A stretch of DNA of 64,000 bases from assembly GCA_022457155.1 (NCBI GenBank), contig JAJGOT010001075.1, forward strand, positions 1-64,000. Reading direction: 5' to 3'. The stretch comes from Cladopsammia gracilis (taxonomy: Eukaryota; Cnidaria; Anthozoa; Scleractinia; Dendrophylliidae). Position 1 is the first letter of the stretch, and the number at the start of each line of letters is the position of its first letter. The position numbers were made by a program, and so were the translations under genes. Below the pieces are notes generated by a model. It saw only the letters and a program-made list of their open reading frames with translations. It had not been told where the DNA came from and searched no databases. Below are positions 57,180 to 64,000 of this stretch, in pieces.

Positions 57180-59180
57180 CCTTCCTTATACAGGGTGACC
57201 ACTTCAGTTATAAAAACTGCTATCACCGTGGGCCTGTGCTTGTACTCGTCTGTGGTTCTATTTCCGTATACTGTACGAGATAATTGAAGGGTATACAGTA
57301 CGTCGAAAATGTTAAAGGGACATTACGACGACGTGAGCTGCGAACAACCGCCATTTTGTTTCTCCTATATCGGATTTTCGTGATATCACAAAAGTGCCAA
57401 AATATATTTTTAAGGGCCATCTGTAGGCTATAAATTAATAGTTTTACGTACACGTCACTTTTGGCGGACAGTGCTGCGGGATTTCCATAGAGAATCTCGG
57501 GTGCCGTCCATTTAACTGGTATGCAGCCCTGTAAAAGCAGCGAACAGTGAGTGAATATACTAGAACTGGAGTGCTATTCTTCTAAAATGGGATAAACCTC
57601 TGGAAAAGAAATGGAAATGATAAAAATTCAATTTGTGCAACAAAGATTTCGAGGAAATACCAAAACATCCCATACAATCTTAAAACACAATTAAAAATCA
57701 TAAGGAAAATGAGAAACAAATAATAATTTAACAAGACAGTGCAAAATCTCGTGGTTTTAAAGCAACACTATAAACTATCTATTGATGACAGAAGAATAAT
57801 TATCGAAAGTTTATATTAAAATATAGGGTAGCACAAATTTCAAATAAGTTATTAAAAAATTGAAAGCTATTAAGAGTGACTTTCTCCAAGGATTGAGCAT
57901 GGATTGCGCTCATTTTTTGCTCATTACAATAGAAAACTGTAGTACTTTGTTTCTGCTAAAAGCACTTCTGTTACTTCTGTCATGCGACACGGGAATTGCG
58001 TTATCATTTCGAATAGCCGCCATCTTGGATTTCTATCATGTTAGAAAAGCGCCAAAATTGATTTAAAATTAATCAAAATTAAAAGAAAAATCCTTAAGTC
58101 ATTTAAATTGCAAAATTTACTACAAGGAAGTTAAAAAAAATTCTGTTGGAACGTTAATTTAAGCAGATAATTCAAAATTTGGATAAAAATGCCTGTCAAA
58201 ATATTGTTGCCATGGAAACTCATATGTCATGAACAAAAAATTGTCACAACGAATTGTTTCTGTATAACTTTTCGAAAAAATCCCGAATATGGGTATTGGT
58301 TACATGGTTCTTAAGGTATAAACGTCAATGTCAGAGTGGGCACCCCCCCCCCCCCCCCCCCCCCCCCCCCCATTCAGACGGGGCTTTTCTAATTTTCTGG
58401 GACAGGAGGGATTCTCTCGTAACTTCAAGAATATTAGCGCTATAGCTTTGAAACATGGAGGGTTTATAGTACGTCCACAACGGTAAACACTCGTTTCCAT
58501 ATCTCAAACTGACCTTTCCTTTTCACACTTAGAGTAAAATTAGAAAAAAAGATCAGTATAGTGTATGCCTCGAACCCGAGTCGTTCGCTTCATAACTAAT
58601 ATCCTTATCCACAAAACCAACGTGGATTAGCTGCCGGGAGATGTAATTTTTAACCTATTTATAGAGTTACCCATAACAATAAATGAAAGCTAACCGTTTT
58701 CAAATCAGTGCTTAGCCCTAAACACTGTAGATCAATGCTAAACCCCAAAACGCTACTCTTTGCTTAACCGGAGCTCTGTTCTCTCAGTTCTCCAGGTTTT
58801 CTGCGCAATATACTACGTTGTGTAAAACCTCATAAGGTGTCCAAGGTCAGTTTGAGAGATGGAAACGAGTGTTAACCGTCCACAACTGTCTAAGCTAAGG
58901 TAGGTCACGTCATAAGACGCGGGAATTACGTCACCCTTCCAAATGGCCGCCAATGTTCATGCCAATTCAACATGTTTTTCTTTTAGACTTCTTGACAAAG
59001 AACAGTTTGATATTTAAACATACTGTACTTGTTTTAACTAAAAGATCAAAGTCTGTGTACCTTTTTGGCTTGCCCGTGGCCATATTTGAAGTTTTGATAT
59101 GCTAACCCCAAATCAGTCACCTTGCAAACAAAGTTGCTGTCCAGAAGAACGTTCCTTGCTGCCAAATCACGGTGAATGAT
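49858..59180 (-). CDS. Receptor-type tyrosine kinase, C-terminal half (six exons)
   Basis: Exons 59061-59180, 57452-57528, 56599-56639, 54979-55075, 52251-52347 and 49858-50028 join with phases 0, 2, 1, 2, 0 into 603 nt: 200 residues plus a stop. The order is HRDLAARN (catalytic loop, 3-10), DLG (24-26, in place of DFG), [11 protein letters not shown] (41-51, activation segment end), SDVWSFG (64-70), [19 protein letters not shown] (119-130) and a 56-residue tail with YEGL, DYD, KYSQV and PIPPPRR, possible SH2 and SH3 ligands. HRDLAARN and PVKWTAPE define the receptor tyrosine kinase group; the C-lobe resembles FGFR/Tie/Cad96Ca-like kinases but the subfamily is not clear. The N-lobe, transmembrane and ectodomain exons were not found up to 64 kb, so the gene continues off the right edge. 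Confidence 0.92.
50301..50427. repeat. Foldback of 127 bp in the last intron
   Basis: ATGTAAAGGTGCT..TGCTTAACA at the left is mirrored by TGTTAAGCA..AGCACCTTTACAT, with further pairing inside (AAACGACCTAAAT / ATTTAGTTCGTTT). Confidence 0.85.
50500..50995 (+). mobile_element. MULE-like TIR element carrying a tRNA-like pol III region (copy A)
   Basis: TIRs GGTTAAGCCTAAAGAATACC..GGACACCTTATT and, at the right, GGTTGTGCCTTAAGAATACC (inverted) are flanked by the 9-bp duplication TCTACAAAC (50491-50499 and 50996-51004). The interior has TGGTACAGTGG (A box) and GGTTCAATCC (B box) about 50 bases apart, then a T-rich stretch. The right TIR is interrupted by the hAT MITE at 50830-50974. The body is homologous to 58482-58877 read on the minus strand (GGTTAGCTTTCA, TGTTATGGGTA, AATTCTAAGTGT). 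A 9-bp TSD suggests Mutator-type mobilisation. Confidence 0.82.
50830..50974. mobile_element. hAT-type MITE, 8-bp TSD CGGTATTC
   Basis: GGGTCTTACTTCGTGTA and, inverted, GGCTCTTACTTCGTGTA are flanked by CGGTATTC (50822-50829 and 50975-50982). 145 bp; nearly the whole length folds back. It sits inside the right TIR of the 50500-50995 element. Confidence 0.88.
51623..51910. mobile_element. Tc1/mariner-type MITE, TA TSD
   Basis: CTGCGCCTTTCAATAACATG is perfectly inverted at the right, flanked by TA on each side. Subterminal pairs ACGGTTGC.TT and CTGCCGTCAATCAT are also mirrored. 288 bp. Confidence 0.85.
52251..52347 (-). CDS. Tyrosine kinase exon, subdomain XI
   Basis: 97 nt, acceptor TTTATTTTTAG, donor GTTTGT. 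Encodes [20 protein letters not shown] and [12 protein letters not shown]. The Arg of RP pairs with the APE Glu in kinase folds. Confidence 0.93.
52600..53222. repeat. CpG-rich island with short frames, probably a repeat
   Basis: Starts with the palindrome GCGGGCCGAAGGCCCGC flanked by GCGGAGCACTC/GCGGAGCCC, then a locally CpG-rich stretch with open frames at 52706-52999 and 53003-53221. Neither protein is recognised. The composition and the end palindrome, unlike the surrounding intron, suggest an inserted element. Confidence 0.35.
53223..54128. other. Intronic sequence, nothing recognised
   Basis: AT-rich kinase-gene intron without a visible repeat structure. Confidence 0.4.
54129..54288. 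mobile_element. Foldback of 160 bp
   Basis: AACAAATAGATTTTAATTGG, GTCTGATAAACACTGTTTTA and GCACGGTCAAAACAG are mirrored on the right with few mismatches around AGATTTCGCAA. No TSD resolved. Confidence 0.88.
54979..55075 (-). CDS. Tyrosine kinase exon, subdomain X
   Basis: 97 nt, acceptor GATCATTAACAG, donor GTAAGT. Encodes [20 protein letters not shown] and [11 protein letters not shown], the RTK segment between the DVWSFG helix and the CW motif. Confidence 0.93.
55140..56480. other. Intronic sequence with element-like pieces
   Basis: Contains a short hairpin (ACACCCTT..AAGGGTGT near 55155), an ATGGCGGCCAT stretch near 56400 and a C run of about 20 at 56465. These resemble parts of the poly-C-ended AT-rich elements at 22742 and 57900, but boundaries could not be fixed. 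Confidence 0.4.
56599..56639 (-). CDS. Tyrosine kinase exon, subdomain IX (41 nt)
   Basis: Acceptor TTTGTGTTTTACAG, donor GTATGT. Encodes (V)[13 protein letters not shown], with phases 2 and 1 that fit both neighbours exactly. Confidence 0.93.
57134..57177. repeat. (ATA)n microsatellite
   Basis: About 14 uninterrupted AAT/ATA units. Confidence 0.95.
57452..57528 (-). CDS. Tyrosine kinase exon, activation segment/APE
   Basis: 77 nt, acceptor CTGCTTTTACAG, donor GTACGT. Encodes [20 protein letters not shown] and SAKSD(V). PVKW is diagnostic of tyrosine rather than serine kinases. Confidence 0.93.
57900..58395. repeat. AT-rich element ending in poly-C, relative of 22742-23315
   Basis: On the minus strand it reads from the G run (complement of 58341-58371) and GTGCCC into an AT-rich body, like the 22742 element. 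TTGCCATGGAAAC and GCCGCCATCTTGGATTTC correspond to TTTCCATGGCAAC and AAATCCAAGATGGCGGC there. The exact ends are unclear. Confidence 0.45.
58482..58877 (-). mobile_element. MULE-like TIR element carrying a tRNA-like pol III region (copy B)
   Basis: GGTAAACACTCGTTTCCATA at the left and GGTTAACACTCGTTTCCATC (inverted) at the right continue as TCTCAAACTGACCTT in both. They are flanked by the 9-bp duplication GTCCACAAC (58473-58481 and 58878-58886). On the minus strand the interior has TGGTTTTGTGG (A box) and GGTTCGAGGC (B box). 396 bp, no ORF. Homologous to copy A at 50500-50995 in the opposite orientation. Confidence 0.85.
59061..59180 (-). CDS. Tyrosine kinase exon, catalytic loop
   Basis: 120 nt, phase 0-0, acceptor TTTGTCTTTCTTTTAG, donor GTACAC. 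Encodes [20 protein letters not shown] followed by [20 protein letters not shown]. The catalytic Asp, the AARN loop and the Mg-binding DLG Asp are intact, so activity is plausible. The activation loop has Tyr in AYQNFKY but no tandem YY. Confidence 0.94.
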
Positions 59181-59807
59181 CTAAAAGAAAGACAAATAAT
59201 AGGAAATCAATTTCTGACTTTTTAAGGATAACTATAACCACAACCACTTGAATTTTAGGAGAATTTTTCTGGTTATTGTGTTTGCTGTTGTTATTTGAGA
59301 ACATTAATGTTGTTGTTGTTGTTGTTTCGTTATTCAAACCATCACGAAGTGCTTAAAGTAGGGCCCCAGATTGTGACGTTTACATGACGTCCGCCTTGTG
59401 CTTACTGCCAAGAAAAAGTATTAAATTAAAAATATTTGTAAGTGCCAAATATAGACGTGGTAATGTGAGCTTGTTACCGTAAATAAATAGGCAGGTCGAA
59501 TCCTATAGCTAAATCTTTATGTCCGGTTTTCAGGGCAACTGGTTAAAAGGGCCCATAGACGCGACTTGATTTTCTTTCGCAACAATTCCTCTTTTTTATT
59601 GACTGACTCATTAATTAATGCTATTCTCACTTATAGATAAATGAGCCTCGATTGTCCGTGAACGAAAAGATCGCAGATAAAGAAGTCACATGATAAAATT
59701 ATGTAGATTAATTCAATAAAAAATAAATAAAATAGAAACAGTCGGTTTTTGTGACAAAATATATGTTTCTGTGCAGCAAGAATTAGAGAATAAAAAATAA
59801 CAAGTAC

Positions 59808-60251
59808 AGTCCAACACCATAGCGACCAACGAAACCGTTCGTACCAGAACGACATAATTGAGGTATTTGCAGTTAAAAAAAGGAAAAGTAATACCGTCTG
59901 CTACTACATCTAACCGCAATAAAAACATTATTATAGAAATAATGATTGGACAGAAATATGCAGTTTTCTTTTAACCGACGTCATAAACTCGTGTAGGTGT
60001 CTGACCTAGCGCATTCGGCAGATTTTCAACGCTTATATAAATGCCAAAATTGAACATATTAACGAGTTTTATTTTGTTTCGTTTTGAAGCAGCAAAAACA
60101 TGTCCATTGTCCGTATTAACGGGTGTCCTTATTAAGCGGATCAATTTACAGAAAACTGTTGCACGTTCTGCCTGGACTATAAGAAAACCGTCTCTAATTA
60201 CGAGGTGTCGGTATTTTAAAAGCGAGTGTCAGTATAGTGGGGTTCAACTGC
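59808..60251. mobile_element. Decayed Tigger/pogo-like MITE
   Basis: The left end TACAGTCCAACACCATAGCG and the right end, inverted, CAGTTGAACCCCACTATACT share CAGT..AAC.CCA.TA, with TTATTAAGCGGA-like subterminal sequence. TA is present at the left; the right duplication is mutated. Confidence 0.5.
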
Positions 60252-60400
60252 ACTAATAAGGTGAAATTGCACAGAAATACTTTTGCTATTCTCACCGGGG
60301 ATTCCTTCAAACAATGGCGAAGTTCAACATATTACGTAACTTTAAACCCCAAGAATAGTAGCGTGGGAATGGGTTGCGCAACCTCCGGCACGTTGTTGGC

Positions 60401-60407
60401 TATATAA
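60401..60407 (+). promoter_or_regulatory. Candidate TATA box
   Basis: TATATAA sits in a GC-richer stretch, with a candidate initiator (ATCAGTCCTTC) about 27 bases downstream. An ATG at 60547 opens six codons (MSQLFP) ending in a GTAAGT donor. It could be the start of a plus-strand transcript or of a retroelement leader; no downstream exon was found. Confidence 0.35.
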
Positions 60408-60979
60408 TCTTATTCTGGTGCGATCAGTCCTTCATAACCTCAAAAGTCCTTTCATGGCGCTCGGGGAGGATTAGTTAAGTACGTTCAAGCCCTCAGTCCT
60501 GTATCATCGCTGCTCCACGGTTTTTGTTTTGTTTTCACCATAGCACATGTCCCAGTTATTCCCGGTAAGTGTGCCGTTCGCTTTTCTCTATGTTAGGTCG
60601 GGAATTGTACTTCCTTTGTGGTTCGCAAGCCTTTAAGTTTGTTACTAGCTTGGAGTTTTTTCGCTCGCATTCCTGTAGCTTCTTATTTTTGGCCTTGTTT
60701 CGTACAATTTTTTCATTAGCTCATATGTTCACGCTGTGTAATGAAATTGTTTCACTGAGCGAATGTGTTTGCGCTGTTATGGAATTTTTTACTAGCAATA
60801 ACAATATAAAAATGCACGTGCAGAGGTATTGTTTTCGCTCATTATTCGTATTGTTTTGTGTAGCTATCGCTAGCAAATTATAACATTATCTCTCGCGTTT
60901 TAAGTTCAACCTTCTTAAGTGCGGCCGCTCATAAAATTAACGCGGTTATTTCAATTTTTTTTCCGAGTTATTTTAACCG

Positions 60980-63060
60980 GGTTATTTTTGGGTTGTTGGA
61001 TGGAATTTTCACGAGCGAATTTGCTTACGTTGTTTATTAGAACTTTCGCAAGCGAATATGTTTACGCTGTTATATGGAACTTTCACGAGCGAATATGTTT
61101 CCGCTGTTTAATGGAACTTCCACTAGCGAATATGTTTACGCTGTTAGACGGAACTTCCACTAGCGAATATGTTTACGCTGTTATACGAAATTTCCACGAG
61201 CGAATATGTTTACTCTGTTATTTGGAACTTTCACGAGCGAATATGTTTCGCTGTTGGATGGAATTTTCACGAGCGAATACGTTTACGCTGCTAAATAATT
61301 TTCACGAGCGAATATGTTTACGCTGTTAGATGGAATTTTCACGAGCGAATATGTTTACGCTGTTAGATGGAATTTTCACGAGCGAATATGTTTCGCTGTT
61401 GGATGGAATTTTCACGAGCGAATACGTTTACGCTGCTAGATAATTTCCACGAGCGAATATGTTTCAATGTTATATGGCACTTTCACGAGCGAATATGTTT
61501 CGCTGTTGGATGGAATTTTCACGAGCGAATACTTTTACGCTGCTAAATAATTTTCACGAGCGAATATGTTTACGCTGTTAGATGGAATTTTCGCGAGCGA
61601 ATATGTTTACGCTGTTAGATGGAATTTTCACGAGCGAATATGTTTCGCTGTTGGATGGAATTTTCACGAGCGAATACGTTTACGCTGCTAAATAATTTCC
61701 ACGAGCGAATAAGTTTACGCTGTTATATGGAACTTTCACGAGCGAATGTGTTTCGCTGTTAGATGGAATTTTCACGAGCGAATATGTTTCGCTGTTGGAT
61801 GGAATTTTCACGAGGAATACGTTTACGCTGCTAAATAATTTCCACGAGCGAATAAGTTTACGCTATTATATGGAACTTTCACGAGCAAATATGTTTCGCT
61901 GTTGGATGGAATTTTCACGAGCGAATACGTTTACGCTGCTAAATAATTTTCACGAGCGAATATTGCTTACGCTGTTAGATGGAATTTTCACGAGCGAATA
62001 TGTATACGCTGTTAGATGGAATTTTCACGAGCGAATATGTTTCGCTGTTGGATGGAATTTTCACGAGCGAATACGTTAACGCTGCTAGATGATTTCCACG
62101 AGCGAATATGTTTACGCTGTTATATGGAACTTTCACGAGCGAATATGTTTCGCTGTTGGATGGAATTTTCACGAGCGAATATGTTTACGCTGTTATATAA
62201 AACTTTCACGAGCGAATATGTTTTTCGCTGTTATATGGTACTTTTCATCATAAAATTTTTTCGAGCGAATATGTTTGCACAGTTTAATGGAATTTTCACG
62301 AGCGAATACGTTTACGCTGGTATACGGAACTTCCACGAGCGAGTATGTTTATGCTGTTATATGGAACTTTCACGAGCGAATATGTTGACGCTGTTATACC
62401 GAACCTTCCGGAGCGAATATGCTTGCGCTGTTATATGTTATATGTATGTATGTATGGAACTTTCACGAGCGAATATGTTTGCGTTGTTGTTAGATGGAAT
62501 TTTTTTCACGGGCCGGCGAGTCCGTTTACACTGTTTAATGGAATTTTCACGAGCGAATATGTTTGCGCTGTTAGATGGTCTTTCATGAGCTAATATGCTT
62601 ACGATGGTTAACGAAATTTGCACTAGCGAATACGCTCGCGCTGTTATATTGTACTTTTCATGAGCGAATGTGTTCGCGCTGTTTAACGGAAATTTTTACA
62701 AGCGTATGTGTTTCCGCTGTCGTATGGAGTTCTCGAGCGTATGTGTTTCTCTTGTTTACGCTGTTATGTAGACTTTTTTCTCTGGCAACATTGTTTGCAC
62801 TGGTAAATGGACCTCTTCTCACAAACGAATGTGTTTACGCGGTTGTATCAAGTTTTCCCTTGGCGAATATGTTTCTGCGCCGTTTTACGGACTTTTTCAC
62901 TAGAAAAAATTATTTGCGCTGGTCAAGCGAATTTCCACGAACATATATGCTTTCCTTGCTAATTGGATTGTCCACGAGCTATGTTTGCGCTGTTTAACGG
63001 ATTTTTTCATTAGCAAATTTGTCTCGCGGGTCTATGGAGCTCTCGCGAACTAGTGTGTTT
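60980..63060 (+). repeat. 37-bp satellite, about 55 copies, decaying outward
   Basis: The core unit GGAATTTTCACGAGCGAATA with TGTTTACGCTGTTAGAT recurs every 34-37 bases. Units are very similar between 61000 and 62200 and progressively diverged toward 60600 and 63100. The period is not a multiple of three, so the long frames through it (such as 62016-62588) are not genes. Confidence 0.93.
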
Positions 63061-64000
63061 ACGCTGTTAAAGGGATATTTTCACTAACGGATTTGTTTGC
63101 GCTGGTCATGGAATTTGTCGCTAGCACATATGTTCGCGTTGTGAATGGACCCTTTCACTACATAATTTGGCAAGGTATTTTTTATTTGCGCGGCCTTTCG
63201 CAATTTTTCACGGCTGCTTTGTTTTAGCTGTTAATTGGAGTGGTGTTTTGCGCTGCTATATGTAATTTCCCGCCAGCAACGCGTTTGCCTGGGGAGCTCT
63301 TCCATACCTACCTTAGTGGACTTCAATTCTAGTCTGTTTTCTAAGCTGTGTTATCTTTTAGTGTCCGTCTATAGTTTGTATTCTGTCTTTTTTCGTGGGT
63401 GACCTTTTTTGCGAAGCTTCCTCGAAGGGATTGTCTAATATCCTTCATTGCTCTGTCCCTGGACGGGGTATTTCGGGGTTGCTTCGCTTTGGGGTTATAC
63501 CCATCTCTTAGCGGTGTTTCTTTATGTTTTTTCCTCAATGCTCGGAATTAGGCTGTGCGCCTACGTTTTGTCTGCTTGCCGGTATTATGTAGGGTTACCC
63601 CAAAGCGCGGCGGCCCCGGTGCCCCATTACATCAAGTTTCCATGTTATTGGTTACGGTCTTGGCTAACACGGTACTTTTTGGAAACCAAAACCTTTTTGT
63701 TGTTTTCTTTTGTTTTTGGAGGTAGTCAGACATTCACAGTCAGACTTGCGACGTCCAGGGGTTGGAAAAAGATTCTACAACGTTATCCTAACTAGGGCTG
63801 TTGCCTTACAGTTACAGTTACAGTTACAGTTACAGTTACAGTTACAGTTCTCTTTTACTTCCTGTGCCCTTGTAGCGGTGGTAGCCGTTAGTACTCAAAT
63901 GTGGCTTACAGCGCGGTTACTATTTTTAATTTTCTGTCCTGTTTTCTTATTATAAGGCTCCCTTCCATTAATTCAGTGCTACCACAAGGTTAGTTAGCTG
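63061..64000. other. Unassigned sequence with (TTACAG)7
   Basis: Includes a short TTACAG hexanucleotide array at 63806-63848. Several open frames are present but none shows a domain or splice sites. Upstream exons of the minus-strand kinase gene were looked for here and not found. Confidence 0.4.

Noticed and set aside
49858..59180. Assigning the kinase to a named family such as FGFR or Tie
   Set aside because: Only the C-lobe is visible and its motifs are shared by several receptor kinase groups; a gene symbol would be a guess.
62016..62588. 190-residue frame with FHERI/FTSEYV repeats
   Set aside because: It is the 37-bp satellite read through; the unit length is not a multiple of three, so the frame rotates and is kept open only by composition.

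Overview
The window looks like metazoan nuclear DNA, most likely from an anthozoan cnidarian such as a coral. It is AT-rich, has GT-AG introns and phase 1-1 extracellular domain exons, is crowded with DNA-transposon remnants, and carries DIRS, LINE and tRNA-SINE pieces. The species cannot be named from the sequence alone. There is no prokaryotic operon, CRISPR array or functional tRNA/rRNA gene. Most of the bases are repeats; the coding content is small exons set between them.

Three host genes are supported. (1) On the minus strand at 49858-59180, six exons with fully compatible phases encode the last 200 residues of a receptor-type tyrosine kinase ([22 protein letters not shown]...RP), with a real stop codon; its upstream exons lie beyond the right edge. 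(2) On the minus strand at about 4187-23848, scattered phase 1-1 exons encode extracellular modules: a SEA-like exon, a fibronectin type III domain, a thrombospondin type 1 repeat, a damaged second TSP1, a damaged Ig and an intact Ig. They belong to one or more secreted or receptor proteins that continue off the left edge. (3) On the plus strand at 31628-33366, three exons encode a FYVE zinc finger closest to the EEA1 type, one of them only 20 nt long; the exon that should carry the third Cys pair was not found.

Layout: 0-3.9 kb, pogo-like remnant and an 88-bp tandem repeat; 4.1-6.5 kb, Ig/TSP1 exons; 6.8 kb, a minimal hammerhead ribozyme; 7.4-10.9 kb, a gag-like ORF and two hAT-type elements with perfect 8-bp target duplications; 12.0-16.0 kb, a LINE/DIRS composite between 140-bp direct repeats, then another LINE; 17-20.7 kb, MITEs, FN3 and SEA-like exons; 21.4-23.7 kb, a (GATCT)54 array and a three-level nest of DNA elements; 25.6-30.1 kb, a SINE and a 3.5-kb hAT-like transposon hit by two MITEs; 31.6-33.4 kb, FYVE; 34-42 kb, foldbacks, SINE, LINE 3' end and satellites (88 bp, 66 bp); 42-49.7 kb, more MITEs and low-complexity arrays; 49.9-59.2 kb, the kinase gene with element-filled introns; 60.4-63.1 kb, a TATA-type start followed by a 37-bp satellite.

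The most unusual item is a two-member family of terminal-inverted-repeat elements with 9-bp target duplications (50500-50995 and 58482-58877) whose interiors carry tRNA-like A and B boxes, as if a Mutator-like non-autonomous element had captured a pol III promoter. The two copies sit in opposite orientation, the first in the 3'-most intron of the kinase gene and the second in an upstream intron. All boundaries were read by eye; no alignment or search was run.
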